A stretch of 64,000 nucleotides of DNA from Pseudomonas syringae (GCF_021606685.1 NZ_WKCB01000016.1:24566-88565); one strand, 5' to 3'; shown: positions 1-9,974, counted from the stretch's first letter. A program made the numbers and translations. The notes: a model not told the origin generated them from the letters alone.

Positions 1-156
1 TTGCCGGGGATCGCTCGGGTATACTGCCGCGTTTTGTGATGCCCTTGCAGGCCAAGCGACAGCCCGCGAAAACTTCGCTTACGGATTATTTCCCGTGAGA
101 TCGGCGTTTTTCGGCCAGCCTGTACAGAGGATTTCGGCACTATTTTGGAGTTTTAC

Positions 157-2286
157 ATGCTCGAGCAGGCTCAACGCGTCCTCAAGGACATCTTCGGCTA
201 CGACAGTTTTCGTGGCCGCCAGGGTGCGATCATTGAGCGCGTGGCCAGTGGCGGTGACGCCCTGGTATTGATGCCTACCGGTGGTGGCAAGTCATTGTGC
301 TTCCAGGTGCCTGCCCTGCTGCGCAATGGCCTGGCCGTGGTGGTGTCGCCGCTGATTGCCTTGATGGATGACCAGGTCGCCACCCTTGAAGAACTCGGCG
401 TGGCTGCCGCGTCCTTGAACTCCACCCTCAGCGCCGAGCAACAGCGCGACCTCGCCGCACGGATCAAGCGTGGCGAAGTGAAAATGCTCTACCTGGCCCC
501 GGAGCGCCTGGTGCAGCCGCGCATGCTGGCCTTCCTGCAGAGCCTGGAAATTGCCCTGTTCGCCATTGACGAGGCGCACTGCGTTTCGCAATGGGGTCAC
601 GATTTCCGTCGCGAATACCTGCAATTGGGGCAACTGGCCGAACTGTTCCCTGACGTGCCGCGTATCGCCCTGACCGCCACCGCCGACAAACGCACCCGCG
701 AAGAAATCGTCGAGCGCCTGCACTTGCAGAACGCCGAGCGCTTCCTGTCGAGCTTCGACCGGCCGAATATTTTCTACCGCATCGTGCCCAAGGAGCAGCC
801 GCGCAAGCAGTTGTTGGCGTTCCTGTCCGAACGGCGCAGCGATGCGGGCATCGTGTATTGCCTGTCGCGTAAAAAGGTTGATGAAGTCGCCGCGTTCCTC
901 TGTGAGCAGGGCTACCCGGCGCTGCCTTACCACGCTGGCCTGCCCAACGAAACGCGCTCTGCCCACCAGAAGCGCTTCCTCAACGAGGAAGGCCTGATCA
1001 TGGTGGCGACCATTGCGTTCGGCATGGGCATCGACAAGTCCAACGTGCGTTTCGTGGCCCACATGGATTTGCCCAAGTCCCTCGAAGCGTATTACCAGGA
1101 AACCGGCCGTGCCGGTCGTGACGGCCTGCCGGCGGATGCCTGGATGGTCTACGGCCTGCAAGACGTGGTGATGCTCAAGCAGATGCTGCAAAATTCCGAG
1201 GGTGATGAGCGCCACAAGCGTCTGGAGCAGCACAAACTCGACGCGATGCTTTCGCTGTGCGAAGAAACCCGCTGCCGCCGTCAGACGCTGCTGGCGTATT
1301 TCGACGAAGACATGCCCGAACCGTGCGGCCACTGCGACAACTGTACCGATGGCGTGCAGACCTGGGACGCCACCGAGCCGGCGCGCCAGGCGTTGTCGAC
1401 CATTTACCGAACCGGCCAGCGCTACGGCGTGGGGCACTTGGTGGACGTGCTGCTGGGCAAGGACAACGAAAAGGTGCGCAGCTTTGGCCACGAAAAACTC
1501 TCGGTCTACGGCGTCGGCAAGGCCCGCGCCGAGGGCGAGTGGCGTTCGCTGTTCCGGCAGATGGTCGCGCGCAACCTCGTCGACATCGACATTGAAGGCT
1601 ACGGCGGCCTGCGCCTGAACGACAGTTGCCGGCCATTGCTCAAGGGCGAGGTGAGCCTGGAACTGCGCCGCGACCTCAAGCCGCAGACCACCGCCAAAAG
1701 CAGCAGTACCAGCCCGGCCAGCCAACTGGTGCGTGGCGAAGAGCGCGAGCAGTGGGAAGCCTTGCGCACCCTGCGGCGCAAACTGGCGCAGGAGCACAGC
1801 GTGCCGCCCTACGTCATCTTCCCCGACTCTACCCTGTTGGAGATGCTGCGCGAGCAGCCCACCAGCATGGCAGAGATGGCGCGGGTCAGCGGTGTGGGCG
1901 CGCGCAAGCTGGAGCGTTATGGCCAGGCGTTCCTCGAAGTGCTCGGCGGTCAGGCCGAAGCGCCCAAGGAGGTCGCCGATATTCGCCACGAACTGATCAG
2001 CCTGGCACGTGCCGGTATGACCCCGGTCCAGATCGCTGGCCAGCTGCAATGCTCGGAAAAGAACGTGTACACGCTGTTGGCCGAATCCATCGGCAAGCAG
2101 CAGCTGTCGTTGGAGCAGGCGCTTGATTTGCCGGAAGACCTGCTGGGTGAAATCCAGGACGCATTCCTCGACGGAGAAGGCGAATTGCCACCGGTTTCGG
2201 AGATTGCACCGCTGTTTACCGGGCGGGTTCCTGAGGGCGTTTTGTACTGCGTGCGGGCCGCTTTGCAGTCTGAATTCGAAATTTAG
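157..2286 (+). CDS. recQ: ATP-dependent DNA helicase RecQ
   Basis: RecQ is a 3'-5' superfamily 2 helicase that unwinds forks and recombination intermediates in the RecF pathway. The 709-residue product has Walker A (PTGGGKS, residues 40-46), DEAH (138-141), the conserved SF2 motifs, the zinc-binding cysteines of the RQC domain (C-x16-C-x2-C-x2-C type, encoded near 1265-1345) and an HRDC domain. About 100 residues follow HRDC and include a helix-turn-helix-like segment ([18 protein letters not shown]), so the protein is longer than the 609-residue E. coli enzyme. ATG 157 is preferred over TTG 145 because GGAG at 147-150 is correctly spaced for it. It appears monocistronic. Confidence 0.97.
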   Translation: MLEQAQRVLKDIFGYDSFRGRQGAIIERVASGGDALVLMPTGGGKSLCFQVPALLRNGLAVVVSPLIALMDDQVATLEELGVAAASLNSTLSAEQQRDLAARIKRGEVKMLYLAPERLVQPRMLAFLQSLEIALFAIDEAHCVSQWGHDFRREYLQLGQLAELFPDVPRIALTATADKRTREEIVERLHLQNAERFLSSFDRPNIFYRIVPKEQPRKQLLAFLSERRSDAGIVYCLSRKKVDEVAAFLCEQGYPALPYHAGLPNETRSAHQKRFLNEEGLIMVATIAFGMGIDKSNVRFVAHMDLPKSLEAYYQETGRAGRDGLPADAWMVYGLQDVVMLKQMLQNSEGDERHKRLEQHKLDAMLSLCEETRCRRQTLLAYFDEDMPEPCGHCDNCTDGVQTWDATEPARQALSTIYRTGQRYGVGHLVDVLLGKDNEKVRSFGHEKLSVYGVGKARAEGEWRSLFRQMVARNLVDIDIEGYGGLRLNDSCRPLLKGEVSLELRRDLKPQTTAKSSSTSPASQLVRGEEREQWEALRTLRRKLAQEHSVPPYVIFPDSTLLEMLREQPTSMAEMARVSGVGARKLERYGQAFLEVLGGQAEAPKEVADIRHELISLARAGMTPVQIAGQLQCSEKNVYTLLAESIGKQQLSLEQALDLPEDLLGEIQDAFLDGEGELPPVSEIAPLFTGRVPEGVLYCVRAALQSEFEI

Positions 2287-2407
2287 TGTGCCAATTACGA
2301 CAATGTAACGAATCAGTACATAGCAACTCTTGCCTACTGGCAGGGCGCATGCTTAGCTGACTAATAATTAGCCACACTTTATTTTCAGTCTAAACCATGA
2401 GTTTTTT

Positions 2408-2842
2408 ATGCCGTTAACCGATCAACACCGTTTTGGCATGCAGCTGGCGCAAATGTCCCGAGGTTGGCGCGCCGAGCTGGACCGCCGTTTGGCGGGGCTG
2501 GGCCTGTCCCAAGCGCGCTGGCTGGTGCTGCTGCACCTGGCGCGTTTTGAAGAGCCGCCGACCCAACGGGAGCTGGCGCAGAGCGTCGGAGTCGAAGGCC
2601 CGACGCTCGCGCGGTTGCTCGACAGCCTGGAAGGCCAGGGTTTGGTGCAACGCCAGGCCGTGGTCGAAGATCGTCGCGCCAAACGTATCCTGCTGTGTGA
2701 CACCGCTCGCCCGTTGATCGAGCAGATTGAAACCATCGCCACCGCGCTTCGCCATGAGCTGTTTGTGGGCGTGGATGAAGCAGACCTGCGCGTGTGCATG
2801 CGCGTGCACGGGCACATCCTGGCGAACCTGGAAAAGTCCTGA
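2408..2842 (+). CDS. MarR/SlyA-family transcriptional regulator
   Basis: A 144-residue winged-helix regulator of the MarR family. The typical order is visible: N-terminal dimerisation helix, recognition helix region (TQRELAQSVGVEGPTLARLLDSLE, about residues 53-76), the wing with D-R-R (VVEDRRAKRILL), and a C-terminal dimerisation helix. It resembles SlyA-like regulators of Pseudomonas that control efflux or stress genes. It stands alone, 121 bases after recQ, and is followed by a REPIN and a gene on the other strand, so its targets cannot be read from context. Confidence 0.85.
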   Translation: MPLTDQHRFGMQLAQMSRGWRAELDRRLAGLGLSQARWLVLLHLARFEEPPTQRELAQSVGVEGPTLARLLDSLEGQGLVQRQAVVEDRRAKRILLCDTARPLIEQIETIATALRHELFVGVDEADLRVCMRVHGHILANLEKS

Positions 2843-2867
2843 CCTCAGGTGCACCGACAATCAAAAG

Positions 2868-2956
2868 TGTGGGAGGGGGCTTGCCCCCGATGGCGGTATG
2901 TCAGTTGAAATTTTCTTCACTGATACACCGTCATCGGGAGCAAGGCCCCTCCCACA
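2868..2956. repeat. REPIN (paired REP elements)
   Basis: Two inverted copies of a REP sequence (TGTGGGAGGGGGCTTG... and its complement ...CCTCCCACA) with a short spacer. The unit ends at the base before the stop codon of the patatin gene and lies between convergent genes, the usual place for REPINs in the P. fluorescens group. No RAYT transposase is present in this window. Confidence 0.9.
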
Positions 2957-5140
2957 TTAGAAGGTCTGGCCGAGGTTCAGATACACCGCCTTCTGATTAT
3001 CATCGTTGAACCCATAGCTGAAGTTCAGTGGCCCCAACGGTGTATCGAAGCCCAGGAAAATACTCGCCGCGTTGATATAGCCGCTGTCGAATTCATTGTC
3101 GTTGTTCCACGCTCGACCGCGTTCCAGCGAGGCGCCCAGGTACAACGGGAAGTCCAGTGGCAGGTACGAGCGAGGCGTCAGCCGGCGGTAGTACACCGCG
3201 CGCATCAAGCTGATGTTCTGCCCCGAGATTGCATCCTGGCGAAAGCCCGACAGCTGCCGCGCGCCGCCCAGCAGGAAGCTGGAAATCACCACGTCCGAAT
3301 CATCCAGGGTGCGTCCATAGCGACCGCCCAGCACCAGGGTGTCCGGACCGTGGCTCATGGCTTTGTCCAGCTTGAACTCCCATTGACGGTAGCGCTGGTC
3401 CGAGCCCAGCCCCGGTTCGAATTCGCGATAGGCCAGGCCGATGTCCTCACCGGAGTGGGGGAAGTACACGTTGTCCAGCGAGTCGAAGGAGTACTTGAGT
3501 TCATAGAAGCCTTCGCTGAAGCTCACGCTGGGCAAGCTTCGGTCGCCGATGCGCACGTCTGCCTTGCCCCAGGCTTCGCCGACGCCGAAACGGATCTCGC
3601 CGCTGTTGCCGATCTGGCGCCCCACGTTCAGGCCGAAACCGTAGCGTTCCAGGCGGTATTCGGAGATCGGGTCGTTGTCGAGAATCAGCTCCACATTCTG
3701 TGCCTGTGCACTCAGGTACGGCGCGACGAAGTAGCGCGAGCCGGTGTCCATCGGCTGGTAGAACTCGCTGTACAGCTCCTGGCGATCACCGATCTGCACG
3801 CGCGTCAGCCATTCGGCACCGAGGCGGTTGATGCCGTTCATGCGGTAGCTGGCGCCCAGGTTGAAGGCGCTGTCGCCGCGCATGTCGTCCGACAGGCTCA
3901 GCCCCAGGCGCAGGTAGTCAGTGCCGCTGCGCTTGCCGCGCGCGCTGATCACCAGGGTGTTGTCCTGGCCTTTCTTGATCACGCGGTACTGCACTTGCTC
4001 GAAGTAATCCAGGCCGTACAGGGTGCCCATGTCCGTTTGCAGGCGACCCAGGTTGAGCGGTTCGCCCAAGGGCTGGCGAATGTAGTAGCGGATCACGTCG
4101 TCGCTGACTTTGGAGTCGTTTTCCACGTCGATGCCGGTGATCACCGGGGTGCGTTCACCCGGTGTGCGCGCGGCCACCAGCTGCGGGTCGATCGGCTGGG
4201 CAGGGCGCAGGTGGGCCAGGCGGGTATCCAGGGCGCGGGTGGCGCGGTAGCCGGCGTCGATCATCTCCTCGGCGCGGCCGAAGTCGGTCACGCCATAGGC
4301 GGCCAGGGACGGCTGGATCAGCACATCCTTGGGCCGCAGGGCCTTGAGTTGTTCCTCGGAGTTGCGGCGGGTCATCAGTGTGATGGACTGGTTGAGTACG
4401 TCGACCACCGTGGCCAGTTGCTTGCGCGAACGCAACGGGGTGCCGATGTCGACCACGATCGCGATATCCACGCCCATCTCCCGCGCAACGTCCAATGGGA
4501 TGTTGTCGGTCATGCCGCCGTCCACCAATAACCGACCGTCCAGCTCCACCGGGGCGAACACCGCCGGGATCGACATGCTGGCGCGGATCACCTGCGGCAG
4601 GTGGCCTTTGCGAAACACCACTTTTTCGCCGGTGGTGATATCGGTGGCCACGGCGCGAAACGGGATGGGCAGCTTGTCGAAATTACGCGTGTTGCTGCTG
4701 TGGGCGAACATGCTTTCCAGCAGCAGCGCCAGGTTCTGGCCCTGGATCACGCCCAGTGGCAGCCCGAGGCTGCCATCATCGCGGAAGCTGAGTTTCTGCT
4801 TGACCAGGAAGTCGCGGTCATCCTGCTTGCGTCGAAATGGCACGTCTTCGCGCGGCGGCGCATCGGAGAGGGCCTGTTGCCAGTCGATATTGAGCGCCAG
4901 CTTTTCCAGCTCGTCGATCTTGTATCCCGAGGCATACAGCCCGCCGATCACCGCGCCCATGCTGGTGCCGGCGATCGCGTCGATCTGGATGCCCTGTTCC
5001 TCGAGCGCCTTGAGCACGCCGATATGGGCCAAGCCACGGGCGGCACCACCGGACAGCACCAGGCCGATTTTCGGGCGTGGGCTTTCGATGGCGTGGGCGA
5101 GGAGGGGGAGTACAAGCAGGAGCAGCAGCAGGCGACGCAT
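2957..5140 (-). CDS. plpD: Patatin-like phospholipase with POTRA and beta-barrel (PlpD-type, type Vd secretion)
   Basis: A 727-residue protein with signal peptide (residues 1-17, MRRLLLLLLVLPLLAHA), a patatin domain with oxyanion hole (SGGAARG, 30-36), nucleophile motif GTSMG (58-62, Ser60) and catalytic Asp in DGG (Asp207), then a POTRA domain and a C-terminal 16-strand-type outer-membrane barrel that ends in Phe. Ser60 and Asp207 match the positions known for P. aeruginosa PlpD. By family knowledge it is a class A1 phospholipase that exports its own lipase domain. The open frame continues upstream, but ATG 5140 is chosen because the signal peptide starts there. It is divergent from the SelW-like gene. 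Confidence 0.92.
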   Translation of the reverse strand: MRRLLLLLLVLPLLAHAIESPRPKIGLVLSGGAARGLAHIGVLKALEEQGIQIDAIAGTSMGAVIGGLYASGYKIDELEKLALNIDWQQALSDAPPREDVPFRRKQDDRDFLVKQKLSFRDDGSLGLPLGVIQGQNLALLLESMFAHSSNTRNFDKLPIPFRAVATDITTGEKVVFRKGHLPQVIRASMSIPAVFAPVELDGRLLVDGGMTDNIPLDVAREMGVDIAIVVDIGTPLRSRKQLATVVDVLNQSITLMTRRNSEEQLKALRPKDVLIQPSLAAYGVTDFGRAEEMIDAGYRATRALDTRLAHLRPAQPIDPQLVAARTPGERTPVITGIDVENDSKVSDDVIRYYIRQPLGEPLNLGRLQTDMGTLYGLDYFEQVQYRVIKKGQDNTLVISARGKRSGTDYLRLGLSLSDDMRGDSAFNLGASYRMNGINRLGAEWLTRVQIGDRQELYSEFYQPMDTGSRYFVAPYLSAQAQNVELILDNDPISEYRLERYGFGLNVGRQIGNSGEIRFGVGEAWGKADVRIGDRSLPSVSFSEGFYELKYSFDSLDNVYFPHSGEDIGLAYREFEPGLGSDQRYRQWEFKLDKAMSHGPDTLVLGGRYGRTLDDSDVVISSFLLGGARQLSGFRQDAISGQNISLMRAVYYRRLTPRSYLPLDFPLYLGASLERGRAWNNDNEFDSGYINAASIFLGFDTPLGPLNFSYGFNDDNQKAVYLNLGQTF

Positions 5141-5224
5141 GATGAATCTCGAGGCTGGGCGATAAAGGCCGGTATTATAGCCGCTCGATCCTCCGAGCCC
5201 GTTACGCCAGGAACCTCTCAAATT

Positions 5225-5512
5225 ATGTCGCTGATCAAACCCGAGATCGTCATCACCTATTGCACCCAGTGCCAATGGCTGCTGCGCGCCGCGTGGCTGG
5301 CGCAGGAGTTGCTGAGTACGTTTGCCGATGACCTGGCCAAAGTCTCGCTGGAGCCCGCTACCGGCGGCGCGTTTCGCATCACCTGCGATGGCGTACAGAT
5401 CTGGGAACGCAAGGCAGATGGCGGTTTTCCCGAAGCCAAAGTACTCAAGCAGCGCGTGCGGGACCGGATCGACCCGCAACGCGACCTAGGGCACAACGAC
5501 CGTACGCCGTGA
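5225..5512 (+). CDS. SelT/SelW/SelH-family (Rdx) protein
   Basis: A 95-residue thioredoxin-fold protein of the Rdx family. It has the redox motif C-T-Q-C (residues 13-16) where animal SelW has Cys-x-x-Sec, so it is a cysteine form. The family tag G-x-F at the second strand (TGGAFRI) and KADGGFPEAKVLKQRVRD are typical. The exact redox role in bacteria is not established. It starts 84 bases from the divergently read plpD gene and could share its promoter region. Confidence 0.88.
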   Translation: MSLIKPEIVITYCTQCQWLLRAAWLAQELLSTFADDLAKVSLEPATGGAFRITCDGVQIWERKADGGFPEAKVLKQRVRDRIDPQRDLGHNDRTP

Positions 5513-5553
5513 AGGTCACTGCCACGCAAGGGCATTGACCGCGCAGAGCAGCG

Positions 5554-5835
5554 TTACCGGGTGGCCATTTTATGCTTGATGAAGCCGACGATCAGCGTGA
5601 GCAGCAACCCGCCGACCCCGCCGCCGACAATGTTGCTGCCGACCACGGCGACATCCAGGGCTTCGACGCCGGCGGTGCCCGTCAGTGCGGAGACGATTTG
5701 GCCCAGAACCAGCCCGCCCACCCCGCCGATCAGGGTGTTGAGCCCGGTGCCCAGGCTGTATTTGGTCATGCCGGCGACGTTACCGCCGACGGTGCCGCTG
5801 ATGATCTGAACCAGCAAGCTGATGAGCATTTCCAT
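5554..5835 (-). CDS. Small glycine-rich membrane protein, function unknown
   Basis: A 93-residue protein made almost entirely of hydrophobic, glycine-rich segments (MLISLLVQIISGTVGGNVAG; LIGGVGGLVLGQIVSALTG; IVGGGVGGLLLTLIVGFIK) with many GxxxG spacings, ending in a basic tail (KHKMATR). Two or three membrane helices are likely. The start at 5835 is chosen because AGGGG lies seven bases upstream. I know no function; the pattern recalls small conserved membrane proteins of Pseudomonas, and a holin-like or stress-membrane role is only a guess. It is read toward the end of the SelW-like gene (convergent). Confidence 0.75.
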   Translation of the reverse strand: MEMLISLLVQIISGTVGGNVAGMTKYSLGTGLNTLIGGVGGLVLGQIVSALTGTAGVEALDVAVVGSNIVGGGVGGLLLTLIVGFIKHKMATR

Positions 5836-5962
5836 GGTAAAGCCCCTGCATAGCGTTAATGGGTGACCACTCGCCTGCAGCAACTTCAAGGATTCTGGCT
5901 GTCGTCGAGGGGTATTTATCCGTTGAACGACGACAGACTGTTGCGGATGCACAAAGTATAGA

Positions 5963-6847
5963 TCACGCCGCAGGAGCGGGCTGTTTAGCCTGGCTGGCGC
6001 CGCCCATCAACCCGGAAAGCACGATGGCGACGATGATCAGCGCGCCGCCCAGCAGCATGCGCAATGTGGGGGTTTCGGCAAACAGCAGCCACGCGACGGT
6101 GATGCCGTAGACCGGCTCCATGGCAAACACCACCGAGGCGGTGCGCGCCTTGATTACCGCGAGGCTGGCAACAAACAGGCTGTGGGCAAGGCCTGTGCAG
6201 AATACGCCGAGCAGCCCGATCCATAACCAGTCCAGGGCGCGAACCTCTGCCAGCCCCGGCGCGGCCACCGGCAGCAGGCACGCCGCAACCACCACGTTCT
6301 GACACAGTGCGGCCTGCACTGCCGGAATCCGCCCGGAACTGGCGCGGTTGTTCAGCGACAGCAACGAGAACAGCAGCCCCGAGGCGATCCCCCAGAGCAG
6401 GCCGCCGGTGGCTTCGCTGGCGAGGTTGAAGTCCGGGGTGACCAGCACCAGGCCGACGCTGACCAGCGCCACCAGCACCACTTCGTTGGCGCGGATGCGT
6501 TCGCGGAAGATCAGCCCTTCGAGGATCACGGTAAACGCCGGGAACGCAGTAAAGCCCAAGGTCGCCACGGCCACGCCGGCGACTTTGACCGCGATGAAGA
6601 AGGTCACCCAGTGCGCGGCCAGCAGCACGCCGCTGACCAGCAGGCGGCGCCAGTCGCGCAGTTCGAGTTTTTTCCAGGAGGTGTTGCTGGCAAACCGCGC
6701 GAATACCGCCAGGGCAATCACCGCAAACACGGCGCGCCCGAACACGATAATCGACGGCGAGGCCGCCGCCAGTTTGCCGAATACGCCGGTGAGGCCAAAC
6801 ATCAATGCGCCGATATGCAGGGCGCCCAGGGCTGAACGGGGAGTCAT
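5963..6847 (-). CDS. DMT-family (EamA) transporter
   Basis: A 294-residue inner-membrane protein with ten predicted helices arranged as two EamA repeats, as in drug/metabolite exporters. The second half carries the typical end (MEPVYGITVAWLLFAETPTLRMLLGGALIIVAIVL). Substrate is unknown. ATG 6847 (MTPRSALGALHIGALMFG) starts directly before helix 1. It lies 100 bases downstream of, and in the same direction as, the AraC regulator, which may control it. Confidence 0.88.
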   Translation of the reverse strand: MTPRSALGALHIGALMFGLTGVFGKLAAASPSIIVFGRAVFAVIALAVFARFASNTSWKKLELRDWRRLLVSGVLLAAHWVTFFIAVKVAGVAVATLGFTAFPAFTVILEGLIFRERIRANEVVLVALVSVGLVLVTPDFNLASEATGGLLWGIASGLLFSLLSLNNRASSGRIPAVQAALCQNVVVAACLLPVAAPGLAEVRALDWLWIGLLGVFCTGLAHSLFVASLAVIKARTASVVFAMEPVYGITVAWLLFAETPTLRMLLGGALIIVAIVLSGLMGGASQAKQPAPAA

Positions 6848-6947
6848 TGCGATCCTTAACCAACGGGAGTGACAGGTTCGCAGTCTAGTGGGTTGCAGGT
6901 CTGGGTGTCTGTCGCGCGGCTCGCGATTTATAGCGCAGGACTCTTGC

Positions 6948-7697
6948 TCAGGCGCGGCGGCGCAACGCCCCGGGGGCCGCGCCGAACTCGCGCAGCATCG
7001 CCGCGGCAAACGCACTTTGCGACGCATAGCCGACGCGCTCGGCGACCTCGCCGATCGGCAGCGGGGTTTCGCGCAGTAACGTCAGGGCCATCTGCAGGCG
7101 ACGGCTGCGGATGTAGTCCATCGGCGTCTGCCCGCATTCGGCGACGAAACGTGCGTGCAGGCGAGCCACGGAGAGGTCGGCGATACGCGCAAGGTCGGCG
7201 ACTTGCAGTGGGTGGGCCACGTGCCGTTCGATATGCGCATTGAACGCGGCATAGGGCAGGCGCCGCCCCGGCAGCGGCTGCGCCAGCGGGTGGTTGAGGC
7301 TGGCCAGTAGCAGGACTGCGCCTTGCTGGGCAATCAGCGGGTCATTCACCGGGCTGTGCGCCAGCCATTGCACCAGTTGGTTTTGCCGCGAATCGAGGGC
7401 CAGGCGTGCGGGTTGATCGAGCAGCCGGCGGCTGGCATCGGCATGTTCGCCCAACGACTGCAGCACCCAGTGCTCGGTGGGCACATCCAGCACCAGGCAG
7501 CGGCTGCCGTCGCGGCTGCCACACGCATGGTGGGCGCAGAAGGGCAGCACCATTACGCTGCTTTCGCGCACCTGGCTGCCACGGCCGTCAACTTCCAGGT
7601 CCAGGTGCCCCGACAGGCCAAACACCAACTGCGCATGGTCATGGCTGTGGGCGATGGGCGCTTCGAGGTAGTGGCGTAGTGTGAGGGAGGGGCTCAT
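6948..7697 (-). CDS. AraC-family transcriptional regulator
   Basis: A 249-residue regulator with an N-terminal cupin-like sensing domain (HSHDHAQLVFGLSGHLDLEVDGRG) and a C-terminal double helix-turn-helix of the AraC/XylS type (first HTH about residues 175-195, second around LPIGEVAERVGYASQSAFAAAMLREFGAAP). The sensed ligand is unknown. It is followed by a DMT exporter on the same strand, a common pairing of regulator and efflux gene, and is divergent from the metallophosphoesterase gene. Confidence 0.9.
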   Translation of the reverse strand: MSPSLTLRHYLEAPIAHSHDHAQLVFGLSGHLDLEVDGRGSQVRESSVMVLPFCAHHACGSRDGSRCLVLDVPTEHWVLQSLGEHADASRRLLDQPARLALDSRQNQLVQWLAHSPVNDPLIAQQGAVLLLASLNHPLAQPLPGRRLPYAAFNAHIERHVAHPLQVADLARIADLSVARLHARFVAECGQTPMDYIRSRRLQMALTLLRETPLPIGEVAERVGYASQSAFAAAMLREFGAAPGALRRRA

Positions 7698-7847
7698 TGC
7701 GGTCTCCGGGGCAGCAGGCTCCTGAACAGTCGCGCCAGTCTACAACGCTTGGCGCTCGGCAGGTGCTGTCATCAGACTGACGCACGACTGTCATGGGCTA
7801 TTAATCGCCCAGGCGCAAGCTCGCGAAAACACCGTCGAGGGACGCCC

Positions 7848-8657
7848 ATGACCAGTGCCGAATTCACCAAGCCCAGCCGCAAGCAACGGGTGCGTACCCT
7901 GTGGATCTCCGATGTGCACCTGGGCACTCGGGATTGCCAGGCCGAACATTTGTCGCAGTTCCTCAAGGGTTATCACGCCGACAAGGTGTACCTGGTGGGC
8001 GACATTATTGACGGTTGGAAAATGCGCGGCGGCATGTACTGGCCCCAGGCGCACACCAACGTGATCCGGCGCCTGCTGACCATGGCCAAACGTGGCACCG
8101 AGGTGATCTACGTCACCGGCAACCATGACGAATTCCTGCGTCGCTACTCCAAGCTGATCCTGGGCAATATCCAACTGGTGGACGAGGCCGTGCATGTCAC
8201 CGCCGATGGCCGTCATCTGCTGGTGATCCACGGCGACCAGTTTGACGTGATTACTCGCTACCACCGCTGGCTGGCGTTCCTGGGTGATTCGGCCTACGAG
8301 TTCACCCTCACGCTGAACCGCTGGCTCAACCACTGGCGTGCACGGTATGGCTACGGTTATTGGTCGCTGTCGGCGTACCTCAAGCACAAGGTCAAAACCG
8401 CTGTGAGTTTTATCAGCGATTTTGAAGAAGCCATCGCCCACGAAGTGACCAAGCGCGAGCTGCATGGGGTGGTGTGCGGGCACATCCACCATGCTGAAAT
8501 CCGCAAGGTGGGCGAGGTGGATTACCTCAACTGCGGGGATTGGGTGGAGTCGTGCACGGCGCTGATCGAGCACTGGGATGGCAGCATCCAGCTGTATCGG
8601 TTGGCGGATGCGCAGGCCAAAGAGGCGCAGCTCAAGGCAGAAATGGTCGCGGGTTAG
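7848..8657 (+). CDS. LpxH-like calcineurin-type metallophosphoesterase
   Basis: A 269-residue phosphoesterase with the complete dimetal site: DxH in ISDVHLG, GD in VGDIID, GNHDE, IHGDQFD and GHIHH. The family is annotated as UDP-2,3-diacylglucosamine diphosphatase-like, but in Pseudomonas the true LpxH is usually shorter (about 240 residues) and has a different neighbourhood, so this is probably a paralogue acting on another phospholipid or nucleotide. ATG 7848 follows a CGAGGGA ribosome-binding site. It ends just before a REPIN. Confidence 0.85.
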   Translation: MTSAEFTKPSRKQRVRTLWISDVHLGTRDCQAEHLSQFLKGYHADKVYLVGDIIDGWKMRGGMYWPQAHTNVIRRLLTMAKRGTEVIYVTGNHDEFLRRYSKLILGNIQLVDEAVHVTADGRHLLVIHGDQFDVITRYHRWLAFLGDSAYEFTLTLNRWLNHWRARYGYGYWSLSAYLKHKVKTAVSFISDFEEAIAHEVTKRELHGVVCGHIHHAEIRKVGEVDYLNCGDWVESCTALIEHWDGSIQLYRLADAQAKEAQLKAEMVAG

Positions 8658-8675
8658 CGGTCAACTCAGTCCAAA

Positions 8676-8764
8676 GGTAGGAGGGGGCTTGCTCCCGATA
8701 GCAGTGAATCAGTCAGCACAGCTGTTGCTGAAAGACCGCTATCGGGAGCAAGCCCCCTCCCACA
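8676..8764. repeat. REPIN (paired REP elements)
   Basis: Inverted pair AGGGGGCTTGCTCCCGATAG ... CTATCGGGAGCAAGCCCCCT with a short unpaired core. It lies between the convergent metallophosphoesterase and phhC genes. Confidence 0.9.
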
Positions 8765-8780
8765 TTTAGTTCCGGTTTAT

Positions 8781-9974
8781 TCAGTGGGAGACGTCGGCGA
8801 TGGCTTGGGCCAGCAGCGTCAAACGCGTGGCATCAATACCCGCCACGTTAGCCCGCCCTGAACTGACCATGTACACGCTGTGTTTCTCCCGCAGTTGCTT
8901 GACCTGCTCGGCACTCAGGCCGGTGTAGGAAAACATCCCGCGCTGCGCCCCGATATGTGCAAACCGCTCCGACAGGCCATGGGGTGCCAATGCTTCCACC
9001 AGCCCGGAACGCAGCTGCGCGATCCGCGCGCGCATGGCTTCGACCTCGTCGCTCCAGAGCTTTTTCAGCTCGGCATCGCCCAGGATGGTCGCCACCACCG
9101 CCGCACCATGATCCGGCGGCGTCGACCACAGGTTGCGGGCGGTATTCGCCAGTTGGCTGCGCACATCCGTCAGCTTCTCGGCATCCGCCGCGCACACGAT
9201 CAGTGCGCCGACGCGGTCGCGGTACAGGCCAAAGTTTTTCGAGCAGGAGCTGGTGATCAGCACTTCCGGCAGCTCGGCGGCAAACAGCCGTACCGCCCAG
9301 GCGTCCTGCTCCAGACCGTCGCCAAAGCCCTGGTAGGCGAAGTCGATCAGGGGCAGCAACTGGCGCTCGCGCACGATCTGCAGCACCTGGCGCCAGTCGT
9401 CCTGGGACAGGTCGAAACCGGTCGGGTTATGGCAGCAGGCGTGCAGCAGCACGACGTCGCCCTGGGGCACCGCGGCCAGCGTTGCCAGCATTGCCGCCAC
9501 GTCCAGGCGGTTATCCGCACCTACGTAGGGGTAGTGGCTGACCTTGAGCCCGGCCTTGGCAAAGATGCTTTCGTGGATCGGCCAGGTCGGGTTGCTCAGC
9601 CACACGCCGCGACCGGGCAGGCTCTGGGCGATAAAGTCGGCGCTCAGGCGCAGCGCGCCGGTGCCGCCCGGGGTTTGTGTGGCGCCGGCACGGCGCTCGC
9701 GGATGAGAGCGGAGCCAGCGCCCAGCACCAATTCACTGATCAGCGTGCCGAAGGCTGCACCGCCGTGGCCGCCGATGTAGGTTTTGGTGGCCTGGGTGTC
9801 CACCAGGCGCTGCTCGGCGAGTTTTACCGAGTGCGGAATCGGCGTCAGGCCCTGGTCGTCTTTATAGACGCCCACGCCCAGGTCGAATTTGTTCGGGTTG
9901 GCGTCCTGGGCATACAGGTCCATCAGGCCGAGGATGGGGTCGCCGGGCACGCGGCCAATGGCATCGAAATGCAT
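8781..9974 (-). CDS. phhC: Aromatic amino acid aminotransferase
   Basis: A 397-residue class I, fold type I PLP enzyme of the TyrB/AspC group. It transfers the amino group of tyrosine or phenylalanine to 2-oxoglutarate. The PLP lysine lies in SCSKNFGLYRDRVG (Lys246), with HACCHNPTGFD and the C-terminal arginine region (GRANVAGID) also conserved. Its start overlaps the phhB stop region by one base, so it is the third gene of the phhABC operon, where it takes tyrosine made by PhhA toward 4-hydroxyphenylpyruvate. Confidence 0.93.
   Translation of the reverse strand: MHFDAIGRVPGDPILGLMDLYAQDANPNKFDLGVGVYKDDQGLTPIPHSVKLAEQRLVDTQATKTYIGGHGGAAFGTLISELVLGAGSALIRERRAGATQTPGGTGALRLSADFIAQSLPGRGVWLSNPTWPIHESIFAKAGLKVSHYPYVGADNRLDVAAMLATLAAVPQGDVVLLHACCHNPTGFDLSQDDWRQVLQIVRERQLLPLIDFAYQGFGDGLEQDAWAVRLFAAELPEVLITSSCSKNFGLYRDRVGALIVCAADAEKLTDVRSQLANTARNLWSTPPDHGAAVVATILGDAELKKLWSDEVEAMRARIAQLRSGLVEALAPHGLSERFAHIGAQRGMFSYTGLSAEQVKQLREKHSVYMVSSGRANVAGIDATRLTLLAQAIADVSH

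Noticed and set aside
3350..4531. 393-codon + strand frame across the patatin gene
   Set aside because: Shadow of plpD, whose catalytic motifs and signal peptide are clear on the other strand.
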